A stretch of 34,110 nucleotides of DNA from Bradyrhizobium sp. 21 (GTDB lineage Bacteria; Pseudomonadota; Alphaproteobacteria; Rhizobiales; Xanthobacteraceae): NCBI RefSeq assembly GCF_023073335.1, contig NZ_JADPJG010000014.1:1-34110 (forward strand), given 5' to 3'. This document shows, piece by piece, positions 21,327-29,292 of the stretch; position 1 is the first letter of the stretch, and every line of letters begins with the position of its first letter. The notes beneath the pieces were generated by a model. That model was given only the letters and a program-made list of their open reading frames with translations. It was not told where the DNA came from and searched no databases. The position numbers and the translations under genes are program-made.

Positions 21327-22235
21327 CTAGAACCCGAATTTCGCCCAAATCGCGCGCGTCTCGACCGCAGAGATCAGATCGTCCGGCAGCCCAGCCATTG
21401 ATTCCATGGCCGAAAGCTGCCCCGCGCCGGGCGATTTCCGGCCCAAAAGCCCGGAGAGCAGACCGGTCGGCTGGGCAATCACGGGGGTGAGAACCTTCTC
21501 GCCAAAACGGGCACGAAGAGTTGAGCGGAGATCGCCGATGCTGTCGGCGAGCCCCAACGCGACCGAACTCTCGCCGGCCCAGTACTCGCCCGTGAACAGG
21601 GTGTCGTCGTCGCCCTTCAACCGCGCGCCGCGGCTCTCCTTCACCAGCGAAATGAAGATCTGGTGGATCTCGCGCTGGATCGCCTTCAGCTTGGCGACGT
21701 CGTCCGGATTTTCGGGCAGGAAGGGGTCGAGCATCGCCTTGTGCGTGCCGGCCGTGTAGAGGCGCCGCTCGATGCCGAGCCGCTTGATCGCCTCCTGGAA
21801 ACCAAAGCTGCCGCCGACCACGCCGATCGAGCCGAGGATCGAGGACGGATCGCAGATGATCTCGTCGCCCGCGCAGGCGATCATGTAGCCGCCGGACGCC
21901 GCGACGTCCTCGACGAACACCAGCACCGGCAGCTTCTTCTCCGCCGCGAGCTGCTTGATGCGCAGATAGATCTGGCGCGACTGCACCGGCGAGCCGCCGG
22001 GCGAATTGATCACCAGCGCTACCGCCTTGGCATTGCGCATCGAAAACGCCCGCTCCAGCACCCGCGCAACCGTCGCGAGCGTCATGCCCGGGCGCAGCGG
22101 CGTCACCGCGCCGATCACACCGGAAAGCCTCACCACCGGCACAACGGCCGTGCCGGGGCGGAAGCGCGCCGGCAGATATTGCATGAGCTTGTCGGCCAGG
22201 CCGGAACTCTCACGATCGTTCAATTGTTCGGCCAT
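21327..22235 (-). CDS. S49 family serine peptidase (SppA/SohB-like)
   Basis: This 302-aa peptidase is of the signal-peptide-peptidase (SppA) type, which cleaves peptides or proteins at the membrane using a Ser-Lys dyad. Visible landmarks are VINSPGGSPVQSRQIY, the catalytic serine S114 in FVEDVAASGGYMIACAGDE, SSILGSIGVVGG, and the probable catalytic lysine K166 in AGTHKAMLDPFLPE. It is the short single-domain form. No signal peptide or clear membrane anchor is seen at the N-terminus, so location is uncertain. GAGGT lies 7 nt upstream of ATG 22235. The substrate is unknown. Confidence 0.92.
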   Translation of the reverse strand: MAEQLNDRESSGLADKLMQYLPARFRPGTAVVPVVRLSGVIGAVTPLRPGMTLATVARVLERAFSMRNAKAVALVINSPGGSPVQSRQIYLRIKQLAAEKKLPVLVFVEDVAASGGYMIACAGDEIICDPSSILGSIGVVGGSFGFQEAIKRLGIERRLYTAGTHKAMLDPFLPENPDDVAKLKAIQREIHQIFISLVKESRGARLKGDDDTLFTGEYWAGESSVALGLADSIGDLRSTLRARFGEKVLTPVIAQPTGLLSGLLGRKSPGAGQLSAMESMAGLPDDLISAVETRAIWAKFGF

Positions 22236-22289
22236 GCCGCTACCTCTGGTTAACCATTTCTTATCACGCGACTGTCATTGGAAGTGCCT

Positions 22290-22315
22290 GGAACGTGTTT
22301 TGCAGATTCCTCGTT
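22290..22315 (+). promoter_or_regulatory. EcfG-type (general stress response) promoter
   Basis: GGAAC at 22290-22294, a 17-nt spacer, and CGTT at 22312-22315 match the GGAAC-N16/17-CGTT consensus of the alphaproteobacterial general stress sigma factor EcfG. It lies 33 bp before the start of a 32-aa gene that has a perfect ribosome site. Transcription would begin near 22322, giving a leader of about 27 nt. Confidence 0.7.
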
Positions 22316-22348
22316 GGGAAGCTGCAATGAAGCAGCGGAGGAAATGCC

Positions 22349-22447
22349 ATGAAGATCTATCTGCTGATGCTGCTTGTCGGTGCGCTGTTCATGGCGATCC
22401 GCCTGACGACCCCGCAGGAACAGCAGTCGGAATCGCTTCCGCAATAG
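22349..22447 (+). CDS. 32-aa membrane microprotein, probable stress-regulon member
   Basis: The gene encodes MKIYLLMLLVGALFMAIRL followed by a polar tail TTPQEQQSESLPQ. The first 17 residues form one hydrophobic helix after a single lysine, so it is either a one-pass inner-membrane peptide or a signal-like peptide. Support for coding comes from GGAGGA exactly 6 nt before the ATG and an EcfG-type promoter just upstream. It lies alone on the plus strand between two minus-strand genes, ending 4 bp before the trmN6-like stop. No family was recognised. Confidence 0.72.
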   Translation: MKIYLLMLLVGALFMAIRLTTPQEQQSESLPQ

Positions 22448-22451
22448 GTCA

Positions 22452-23219
22452 TCACGGCTCCACCAGGGGTAGAACCGCCCTTCCCTCCAGAATATCCATC
22501 ACCTCTTTTTTAGGCACGCGTGACTCTTCGTTGAGCATGAGGCCCGGCAGCAATCGCGTCGGAGCCCGGCCGCCTTTGACCGCGCGCACCAGCACGCGGA
22601 TCGCAGGCCGTCCCGCCTCGCCGTGAACCGGCAGGATCGACAGGCTGCCGAAGCCGCGTGATAGCGCTGCCAAGACATCCGCTATCCCATCCGCACGCCA
22701 AATCAAAGTGAGCGCGCCATTCGATCGGAGGATGCGCCGCGCCGCATGCACCCACGCATCCAGCGTCTCGTCCGTCGCCACATGCGCGGTGTGTCGCATC
22801 TGGTCCGGCGAGCCGCGATGCCGAGCGGGATCGTTGAAGGGCGGGTTCATCAGCACCGCGTCGACGCTGTCGGGCAACAGCCCGATTGCCGCGAACGCCT
22901 GCGCGTCGGCCGTGACGTCGAGCACGATCGTCTCGGCGGCGATCGCGTTCGCCGCCGCATTGGCGCGCGCGAGCCCCACCAGCTCCGGATCGATCTCGAC
23001 CAGGCTGAGCCTGAGACCGGCAACGCGCCGGGCGAGCGCCAGCCCGGCCGTGCCGATGCCGGCGCCGAGATCGACCACCCGGTCGCCCGCCCGTGCCTCC
23101 GTCGCCGCCGCGAGCAGGACGGCGTCATGCCCGGCGCGATGGCCGGACCGCCTTTGCTTCAGCCGCAACTGCCCGCCGAGAAAGGCGTCCTCGGTGATGT
23201 CTGTCAGGATCTCAATCAT
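22452..23219 (-). CDS. TrmN6-like adenine-N6 methyltransferase
   Basis: This 255-aa SAM-dependent methyltransferase resembles the tRNA1(Val) A37 N6-methyltransferases (YfiC/TrmN6). The SAM-binding motif I is VVDLGAGIGTAGLAL (about 48-62), the acidic ribose-binding end of strand 2 is VEIDPE, and the N6-adenine catalytic motif is NPPFND (125-130). An N-terminal segment LKQRRSGHRAGHDAVLLAA is also typical. The start overlaps the end of the DUF2007 gene by 8 bp, has no ribosome site of its own, and is probably translated by coupling. The exact tRNA target is inferred from the family. Confidence 0.87.
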   Translation of the reverse strand: MIEILTDITEDAFLGGQLRLKQRRSGHRAGHDAVLLAAATEARAGDRVVDLGAGIGTAGLALARRVAGLRLSLVEIDPELVGLARANAAANAIAAETIVLDVTADAQAFAAIGLLPDSVDAVLMNPPFNDPARHRGSPDQMRHTAHVATDETLDAWVHAARRILRSNGALTLIWRADGIADVLAALSRGFGSLSILPVHGEAGRPAIRVLVRAVKGGRAPTRLLPGLMLNEESRVPKKEVMDILEGRAVLPLVEP

Positions 23220-23439
23220 CGCCGCGCAGTTCGTGGCTGAGGCCGGCCTCGGTCAGGAGCTGCCGGGCCTCCCGGGCGTCGTCCTCATGGACCAGGATCC
23301 GCCGCGGCAGGATGCCCAGCGAGCCCTCGATGATGCTCATGTTCTGGTCCAGCACCAGATGATGGATGTTGGCGCCGTCGAGCAGCGCGCCGATCGCCGA
23401 CACCAGTACCATATCGTTGGTCCGAACCAGTTCGCGCAA
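23212..23439 (-). CDS. DUF2007 family small protein with TTG start
   Basis: This 75-aa cytoplasmic protein matches DUF2007 (putative signal-transducing) proteins: VRTNDMVLVSAIGALLDGANI, a central LDQNMS, and ILPRRILVHEDD. The start is TTG at 23439, supported by AGGAGG 8 nt upstream; the first in-frame ATG would cut off the conserved start of the domain. It overlaps the trmN6-like gene by 8 bp, a pairing that suggests linked roles, though none is established. It is divergent from the polyprenyl synthase gene across 131 bp. Confidence 0.87.
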   Translation of the reverse strand: MRELVRTNDMVLVSAIGALLDGANIHHLVLDQNMSIIEGSLGILPRRILVHEDDAREARQLLTEAGLSHELRGDD

Positions 23440-23570
23440 AACACAGGCCTCCTGCGTGACGGGGGTTAAGGGGCAATGTCAATGGTTCCACGGCCCTTGC
23501 CGCATCCCTGTCCAGTTTCTATTGTCTTTGCATCAGAATAGCCCCTCCGGGGCAAATATTGGAGACCGGC

Positions 23571-24578
23571 GTGGCCGTCATCGTACCTTTCGAAACTCCC
23601 GGCGCGTCGATCGAAGAGCTGGTTGCCCTTCTCGCCGGTGACATGGAGCGCGTCAACGCCACGATCCTGTCGCGGACCGGCTCCGACGTCACCATGATCC
23701 CCGAGGTCGCCAACCATCTGATCTCCTCCGGGGGCAAACGCCTGCGGCCGATGCTGACGCTGGCCATGGCCAACCTCGCCGGCTACACCGGCGACGGCCA
23801 CATCAAGCTCGCCGCCAGCGTCGAGTTCATGCATACCGCCACCCTCCTTCACGACGACGTGGTCGACGAGAGCGAGATGCGCCGCGGCAAGCTCTCGGCG
23901 CGCATGCTCTGGGGCAATGAGGCGAGCGTGCTGGTCGGCGACTTCCTGCTCGGCCAGGCTTTTCGCATGATGGTCGAGGTCGGCTCGCTCCGCGCGCTCG
24001 ACATCCTCTCCGCGGCCGCCGCCACCATCGCGGAGGGCGAGGTGATGCAGCTCGCAGCCGCCAAGAACACCGCGACCACCGAGGACGAATATCTCGCCGT
24101 GATCCGCGGCAAGACCGCCGAGCTGTTTGCGGCCGCCTGCGAGGTCGGCCCCGTGATCGCCAACCGTCCGAAGGCGGAGCAGACCGCCTGCCGCTCGGTC
24201 GGCATGAACCTCGGCATCGCCTTCCAGCTCGTCGATGACGTGCTCGACTATGGCGGCAAAAGTGCAAAACTCGGCAAGAACACCGGCGATGATTTCCGCG
24301 AGGGCAAGATCACGCTGCCCGTCGTGCTCGCCTTCCGCCGCGGCAACGACACCGAGCGCGCCTTCTGGATCAAGGCGCTCGAGCGCGGCGAGATCGGCGA
24401 TTCCGATCTCGACCACGCCATCGGGTTGATGAACAAGCATCGCGCGCTCGAAGACACGCGGAGCCGCGCCCAGCACTACGGCGCCATGGCGGTCGATGCG
24501 CTGGCGCTGTTCCCGTCCTCGCCGATGAAGAGCGCGCTGGAGCAGGTGGTGGCGTTCTGTCTGGCACGGTCGCATTAG
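23571..24578 (+). CDS. ispB: Long-chain all-trans polyprenyl diphosphate synthase (octa-/decaprenyl)
   Basis: This enzyme builds the isoprenoid side chain of ubiquinone by adding isopentenyl diphosphate to an allylic primer. The protein has 335 aa. Both aspartate-rich motifs are present: DDVVD (95-99, in TATLLHDDVVD) and DDVLD (222-226), with GGKRLRP for pyrophosphate binding near 54-60. The residues before the first motif match long-chain synthases. Rhizobia make ubiquinone-10, so decaprenyl is the likely product; chain length cannot be read with certainty. The start is GTG 23571 with GGAG 6 nt upstream; a TTG four codons earlier overlaps that site. The upstream isoprenoid gene ispE is also in this window. 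Confidence 0.93.
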   Translation: MAVIVPFETPGASIEELVALLAGDMERVNATILSRTGSDVTMIPEVANHLISSGGKRLRPMLTLAMANLAGYTGDGHIKLAASVEFMHTATLLHDDVVDESEMRRGKLSARMLWGNEASVLVGDFLLGQAFRMMVEVGSLRALDILSAAAATIAEGEVMQLAAAKNTATTEDEYLAVIRGKTAELFAAACEVGPVIANRPKAEQTACRSVGMNLGIAFQLVDDVLDYGGKSAKLGKNTGDDFREGKITLPVVLAFRRGNDTERAFWIKALERGEIGDSDLDHAIGLMNKHRALEDTRSRAQHYGAMAVDALALFPSSPMKSALEQVVAFCLARSH

Positions 24579-24621
24579 GCGACGGGCTTAAGCTTCCATC
24601 GATTTCGCACCGCTCTTGATC

Positions 24622-24733
24622 CCGTCATCCTGAGGCGCTCGCGCAACGAGCCTCGAAGGATGCACGGCCGAGATGCATCCGGCCGTCGCCTTTCGAGGCC
24701 CCCGCTGCGCTCCGGCACGCCTCAGTGTGACGG
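24622..24733. repeat. Intergenic palindromic repeat, CCGTCATCCTGAGG-type
   Basis: The ends CCGTCATCCTGAGG and CCTCAGTGTGACGG pair with one or two mismatches. Inner arms ACGGCCG and CGGCCGT form a second stem. A fragment of yet another repeat type (ccgtcattgcgagcgcag) follows near 24761-24778. Together they fill most of the gap between the polyprenyl synthase and HxlR genes. Confidence 0.75.
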
Positions 24734-24795
24734 ATTGAATTGGTGTGCGCGGCTCCCCCCCCGTCATTGCGAGCGCAGAGGAGCCGCTCACCCCG

Positions 24796-24818
24796 GTGAC
24801 TTGCATTCTGCAAGTCAC
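24796..24818. promoter_or_regulatory. Probable HxlR operator
   Basis: Perfect 10-bp inverted arms GTGACTTGCA (24796-24805) and TGCAAGTCAC (24809-24818) are separated by TTC. The palindrome ends 17 bp before the ATG of an HxlR-family regulator gene, the place expected for an autoregulatory site. ACTTGCA-N3-TGCAAGT has the size and symmetry of sites bound by HxlR dimers. Confidence 0.65.
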
Positions 24819-24835
24819 TCACCTACCTTCCCACC

Positions 24836-25351
24836 ATGCAGCCCAAATCCCCCTCCATCCTCGAATGCCCGGTCGGCCGCGCCGTTGAAACGGTCGGCGA
24901 ATGGTGGAGCATTTTGATCCTGCGGGATGCGTTCCAGGGCGCGACGAAGTTCGACGAATTTTCGCAGAGCCTCGGGATCGCGCCGAACATCCTGTCGCGG
25001 CGGCTTGCCCATCTCACCGAGAGCGGCATGTTCATTCGCCGCCGCTATCACGAGCGGCCGCCGCGTTATGAATATGTCCTGACGGACAAGGCGCGGGATT
25101 TCTTCCCCGTGATCGTCGCGCTGCTCGCCTGGGGCAACAAGCACCTCGCGCCGAAGGGCGAAGCCATTTTGCTGGCGAACCGCGACGATATTCGTCCGTT
25201 CGATCCGATCGTGGTCGACGCTGCCGACATGCGGCCGATCACGCTCGCGAATGCGGTCGTCATCGCAGGCCCCCGCGCCAGCCGCGGGATGCGGAAGCGG
25301 CTCACCTCGCTCAAGGCCATGAACCCGGCCATCGCGCCGGCTGGAGACTGA
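24836..25351 (+). CDS. HxlR-family transcriptional regulator
   Basis: This 171-aa winged helix-turn-helix regulator is of the HxlR type. The core domain covers about residues 10-100: ECPVGRAVETVGEWWSILIL, a recognition helix region LGIAPNILSRRLAHL, and the wing RRRYHERPPRYEYVLTDKAR. The N-terminal cysteine (C11) is the position used for redox or electrophile sensing in relatives such as YodB and HypR; sensing by this protein is inferred. An extra C-terminal stretch of about 60 aa follows. No Shine-Dalgarno is visible before ATG 24836, but the start fits the family and no other is available. A palindrome lies 17 bp upstream. The stop is 1 bp from the next ATG, so it heads a four-gene cluster. 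Confidence 0.9.
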   Translation: MQPKSPSILECPVGRAVETVGEWWSILILRDAFQGATKFDEFSQSLGIAPNILSRRLAHLTESGMFIRRRYHERPPRYEYVLTDKARDFFPVIVALLAWGNKHLAPKGEAILLANRDDIRPFDPIVVDAADMRPITLANAVVIAGPRASRGMRKRLTSLKAMNPAIAPAGD

Positions 25352-25352
25352 C

Positions 25353-26615
25353 ATGCGTCGTATCGTCGTGACGGGAATGGGCGCGGTGTCGCCGCTTGGC
25401 TGCGGTGTCGAACTGTCTTGGCGCCGGCTGCTCGCCGGCCAAAGCGGGCTGCGCCCGCTGCCGGAATGGTCACAGGCGTTGCCGGCCCGCATCGCAGGCC
25501 TCGTGCCCGACAAGGCCGATGACGCGGACGGCGGTTTCGATCCCGCGCAGGCCGCCGCGCCAAAAGACCAGCGCAAGATGGACCGCTTCATCCTGTTCGC
25601 GCTGCTCGCGACCGCAGAAGCGGTCGCGCAGGCCAAATGGACGCCGCAGGACGCGGCGGCTCAGGAACGGACCGCGACGATCATCGCCTCCGGTGTCGGC
25701 GGCTTTCCGGCGATGGCTGAAGCAGTACGCATCACCGAGCAGCGCGGCGCGCGCCGGCTGTCGCCATTCACGATCCCCTCGTTCCTCGCCAATCTCGCCG
25801 CGGGCCACGTCTCGATCAAATACGGCTACAGGGGTGCGCTGGGCACGCCGGTCACGGCGTGCGCGGCCGGTGTCCAGGCGATCGGCGATGCCGCGCGCAT
25901 GATCCGCGCCGGCGAAGCCGATGTCGCGATCTGCGGCGGCGCGGAGGCCTGCATCGACATCGTCAGTATCGGCGGCTTCGCGGCGGCCCGCGCGCTGTCG
26001 AGCTCTTTCAACGACGAACCCGCGCGCGCCTCGCGCCCGTTCGATCGCGACCGCGACGGTTTTGTCATGGGCGAAGGCGCCGGCATTCTGGTGATCGAGG
26101 AACTGGAACATGCGCTCGCGCGCGGCGCGACACCGATCGCGGAGATCGTCGGCTACGGCACGACCGCGGACGCCTATCACATGACCTCGGGCCCGCCCGA
26201 CGGCGACGGCGCCCGCCGCGCCATGGAGATCGCGCTCCGGCAGGCGAAGCTTGCGCCCGGGGATTTGCAGCACCTCAACGCGCATGCGACGTCGACGCCG
26301 GCCGGCGACGAGAGCGAGCTTGGCGCCATCGGCGCGCTGTTCGGCCGCAACCGCGGCATTGCCGTGAGCGCGACCAAATCGGCCACCGGCCATCTGCTCG
26401 GCGCGGCCGGCGGGCTGGAAGCGATCTTCACCGTCCTTGCCCTGCGCGACCAGATCGCGCCGCCGACGCTCAATCTCGAAAACCCTGATCCGGGTGCTGA
26501 AGGCATCGATATCGTCTCAGGCAGCGCCCGGCCGATGCCGATGCAGCATGCCATCTCCAACGGCTTTGGTTTCGGCGGGGTGAATGCCAGCGCGATCTTC
26601 CGCCGGATGGGCTAA
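25353..26615 (+). CDS. Stand-alone beta-ketoacyl-ACP synthase II-like (FabF-type) enzyme
   Basis: This 420-aa condensing enzyme would join a malonyl-ACP unit to an acyl chain. The full catalytic set is present: C170 in PVTACAAGVQAIGDA, H311 in LNAHATSTPAGD, and K342/H347 in SATKSATGHLLGAAGG. The glycine-rich end GFGFGGVNASAIFRR is normal apart from V in place of the usual T. GGAG lies 6 nt before the ATG, inside the end of the HxlR gene. No acyl carrier protein, ketoreductase or malonyl transferase is nearby, so it is not the usual fabD-fabG-acpP-fabF cluster but a paralogue under separate control. Its acyl substrate is unknown. Confidence 0.9.
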   Translation: MRRIVVTGMGAVSPLGCGVELSWRRLLAGQSGLRPLPEWSQALPARIAGLVPDKADDADGGFDPAQAAAPKDQRKMDRFILFALLATAEAVAQAKWTPQDAAAQERTATIIASGVGGFPAMAEAVRITEQRGARRLSPFTIPSFLANLAAGHVSIKYGYRGALGTPVTACAAGVQAIGDAARMIRAGEADVAICGGAEACIDIVSIGGFAAARALSSSFNDEPARASRPFDRDRDGFVMGEGAGILVIEELEHALARGATPIAEIVGYGTTADAYHMTSGPPDGDGARRAMEIALRQAKLAPGDLQHLNAHATSTPAGDESELGAIGALFGRNRGIAVSATKSATGHLLGAAGGLEAIFTVLALRDQIAPPTLNLENPDPGAEGIDIVSGSARPMPMQHAISNGFGFGGVNASAIFRRMG

Positions 26616-26674
26616 ACGACAGGCCTTTGCGCCAGAGACCTTGCAATCGCGGCACGCTGCGCTACGAAAACAGG

Positions 26675-27307
26675 ATGATCGAAACGAATTTCTGGCTGTT
26701 CCTGGCCGCAGCCTGTCTCATTGCCGCCGTTCCCGGCCCCGGCATTTTCTATGTCGCGGCGCGGACCTTGTCTGAGGGGCGCGCCAGCGGTTTCGCCTCG
26801 ACCACAGGCACGGCGCTGGGCGGGCTGGTTCACGTGGTGGCCGGCAGCCTCGGCATCTCCGCGATCATCCTTGCCAGCGCCGAGCTATTTGCCGCCGTGA
26901 AATTCGTCGGCGCGCTCTATCTGGTCTGGCTCGGCATCAAGACGTTTCGCAGCGCCGGCCGCCCGTTGCCGCTGGAGAGCGAGCCCGTCGGCGACAAGCG
27001 CGCCTTGCGCGACGGCGTGCTGGTCGAGGCGCTGAACCCGAAGACCGCCGCGTTCTTCCTCGCCTTCATTCCGCAGTTCCTCGACCCGGCGGGATCGAAC
27101 CCAACGCTGCAATTCATCATGTTGGGTGCGATCTCGGTGACGCTGAACACGCTCGCCGATGTCGTGGTGGTGCTGATGGCCTCCGCGACACGCACGCAGC
27201 TGATCGGACGGCCGCATCTGATGCGGCGTCTGGCCCAGGGCTCCGGCGTCTTCATCGCGGGCCTCGGCCTCTCGCTCGCGCTGGCGCGGCGACCGGCAAA
27301 TGGATAG
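26675..27307 (+). CDS. LysE/RhtB-type amino-acid exporter
   Basis: This 210-aa inner-membrane protein has about six hydrophobic segments. The LysE/RhtB N-terminal signature PGPGIFYVAARTLSEGRASG and the loop ALYLVWLGIKTFRS are present, as is LNPKTAAFFLAFIPQF in the third helix region. Family members export amino acids, homoserine lactone or similar small metabolites; the substrate here is not known. ATG 26675 fits the family start, and only a weak ribosome site is seen. It lies 59 bp after the ketosynthase gene and overlaps the following hydrolase gene by 8 bp, so the last two genes are translationally linked. Confidence 0.9.
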   Translation: MIETNFWLFLAAACLIAAVPGPGIFYVAARTLSEGRASGFASTTGTALGGLVHVVAGSLGISAIILASAELFAAVKFVGALYLVWLGIKTFRSAGRPLPLESEPVGDKRALRDGVLVEALNPKTAAFFLAFIPQFLDPAGSNPTLQFIMLGAISVTLNTLADVVVVLMASATRTQLIGRPHLMRRLAQGSGVFIAGLGLSLALARRPANG

Positions 27308-28178
27308 CCCCCCGCAAAGCCGCTTCTATGAGTCGCACGGCCTGCGGCTGCATTATGCCGACTGGGGCAATGAGGGCGCGCCGGTCGCGATCCTCGTCCA
27401 TGGTGGCCGCGATCACTGCCGGAGCTGGGACGTCATCGCCCGGTCGCTGCAGCCACATTTTCATGTGATCGCGCCCGATTTGCGCGGTCACGGCGATTCC
27501 GACTGGACCAAGGGCGGCAGTTACGCGCTGACCGAGTATGTCTACGATCTCGCCCAGCTCGTGCGCGCGATCGCAGCGCCTCAAATCACTCTCATCGGCC
27601 ATTCCATGGGCGGCATGGTGAGCCTGATCTTTTCAGGGTCGTTCCCCGAACTGGTCTCGAAGCTGGTCGTGCTCGACGGCGTGACGATGCTGCCGGATAC
27701 GCCAAAACCGCCGGCGCATGAGCGCATCAGCAAATGGGTCGGGCAACTCGACAGGCTGCACGACCGCACGCCGCGCCGCTATTCGACCCTCAAGGATGCG
27801 GCGGCGCAGATGGTGCTTCACAACAAGCGGCTGTCCCGCGACCTCGCGCTGCATCTTGCAACCCACGGGTCGCGAAAAAACGACGACGGCACCTATAGCT
27901 GGAAATTCGACCCCTACCAGCGCGCCAGCGCGCCGCACCGGCTCTGGCCCGACGATCACGTCGCGCTGTGGTCGCGCATCGCCTGCCCCACGCTGCTGTT
28001 GAATGCCGGCGAAAGCTTTCTCGCCGGCGCCAGGGCGGCAGGCCTGGAACGCTACTTCCCGCAGGCGCGCGTCGAGACCATAGCCGAGGCCGGACACTGG
28101 CTGCAGCATGACAAGCCGCAAGAGGTGCTCGGTGCGATCCAAAAATTTCTCGCGCTTGCGGATGAAGTCGCAGGCTAG
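27300..28178 (+). CDS. Alpha/beta-fold hydrolase
   Basis: This 292-aa serine hydrolase of the alpha/beta fold has the oxyanion segment VHGGRDHCRSW, the strand end APDLRGHGDSD, the nucleophile elbow GHSMGG (S102) and the catalytic histidine in AEAGHWLQHD (about 266). Such enzymes cleave esters, lactones, amides or epoxides; the sequence does not say which. No signal peptide is present, so it is cytoplasmic. It overlaps the LysE-type gene by 8 bp and ends the HxlR cluster. An ester or lactone product of the neighbouring ketosynthase could be the substrate, but that is speculation. Confidence 0.88.
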   Translation: MDSPPQSRFYESHGLRLHYADWGNEGAPVAILVHGGRDHCRSWDVIARSLQPHFHVIAPDLRGHGDSDWTKGGSYALTEYVYDLAQLVRAIAAPQITLIGHSMGGMVSLIFSGSFPELVSKLVVLDGVTMLPDTPKPPAHERISKWVGQLDRLHDRTPRRYSTLKDAAAQMVLHNKRLSRDLALHLATHGSRKNDDGTYSWKFDPYQRASAPHRLWPDDHVALWSRIACPTLLLNAGESFLAGARAAGLERYFPQARVETIAEAGHWLQHDKPQEVLGAIQKFLALADEVAG

Positions 28179-28185
28179 CTCAGCC

Positions 28186-28217
28186 GTCGTAGGCCGGGCA
28201 AAGCGAAGCGTTCCCAC
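28186..28217. repeat. Degenerate intergenic repeat fragment
   Basis: The words gtaggccgggcaaagcgaag and gcgttcccac resemble one end of a dispersed repeat common in Bradyrhizobium. The other end was not found. The rest of the 204-bp gap between the convergent hydrolase and ispE genes shows no gene. Confidence 0.35.
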
Positions 28218-28382
28218 TTGTTCTATTTCGACGATCGAGAAACTGATGCCACGATGTTCCACGGAGGCCCTCCGCTGACATGAGTTGCGCGGATGAAGGC
28301 ACCGTCGCTGGCGAAGGTCCAGCCCGTAGCCTGCGTGAGCGCAACGACAGGCGAGAGAGTGCAAGGACGTCCCCGCGGAAAC

Positions 28383-29267
28383 CTAACTCAACGTCCCCGC
28401 ATGCACCCACCAGCCGGGGTGGTCGCGCCGGATCTTTTCGGCGGCGGCGTGCGCCTCGGCGGACGCGCCATGGATTGCAAAGCAGGTCGCACCCGAGCCG
28501 GACATGCGGGCGAGCTTGACGCCTGCGGAGTCGCGCAAGGCTTCCAGCACGCCGCCGATAACAGGCTCGATGCGCATCGCAGGGACTTCGAGATCGTTGG
28601 GGACGGTTTCGAGAACATCGACCCAAGCGGCAATGGAGGCGCCCTCGTCCGGCCAGGCCGGAGCGTCGAGAACGGAGGTGGCGCCGACCAAGAGTTCGCC
28701 GTTGCGCAGGCCCAGCGCCTGGAACACGTCCTTCGTCGCGACCGGCACGCGCGGGTTGACCATCACGCAGGGCATGCTCGGCAGCATCAAGGGCAGCAAT
28801 TGCTCGCCGACACCGGTCATGTCGCAGGCGCGCGAGAACAGGCACACCGGCACGTCGGCACCGGTCGCAAGCGCAACCTTCTGCAAACGCGGATCGTCGA
28901 GCGACAGGTTGTTGAGACGCGCCAGCAGCCGCAGCCCCGCGGCGGCGTCGGCCGAGCCTCCGCCGATGCCGGCCGCGACGGGGAGCACCTTGTCGAGCGC
29001 GAAGGCGCCCAGCTTCAGGTCCGGCACGGCTTCGGCCAGGAGCTTGGCCGCCCGGAACACGAGGTTGTCGGCCATATCGCCACAGGCCGCCGCGAGCGGC
29101 CCCGTGGTGGTGAGCTTCAGCTCGCCGCCGGGCTCCAGGGTGAGCCGGTCCGCGCAGTCGGCAAAGGCGACCACGCTTTCGAGATCATGATAGCCGTCGG
29201 CACGACGGCCGACCACGCGAAGGCTCAGATTGACCTTCGCGCGTCCTTCTTCAATCAACGCCGACAT
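28383..29267 (-). CDS. ispE: 4-diphosphocytidyl-2-C-methyl-D-erythritol kinase
   Basis: IspE is a GHMP kinase that phosphorylates CDP-methylerythritol with ATP in the MEP pathway of isoprenoid precursor synthesis. The protein has 294 aa. Landmarks are the substrate-binding start AKVNLSLRVVGRRADGYHDL, the phosphate loop PVAAGIGGGSADAAAGL (96-112), the catalytic aspartate in TGADVPVCL and the C-terminal MSGSGATCFAI. It lies 25 bp after the TPR gene on the same strand and is likely its downstream partner in one transcript. Confidence 0.96.
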   Translation of the reverse strand: MSALIEEGRAKVNLSLRVVGRRADGYHDLESVVAFADCADRLTLEPGGELKLTTTGPLAAACGDMADNLVFRAAKLLAEAVPDLKLGAFALDKVLPVAAGIGGGSADAAAGLRLLARLNNLSLDDPRLQKVALATGADVPVCLFSRACDMTGVGEQLLPLMLPSMPCVMVNPRVPVATKDVFQALGLRNGELLVGATSVLDAPAWPDEGASIAAWVDVLETVPNDLEVPAMRIEPVIGGVLEALRDSAGVKLARMSGSGATCFAIHGASAEAHAAAEKIRRDHPGWWVHAGTLS

Positions 29268-29292
29268 TGGCGACCAGCCCCCAAACGAAACC

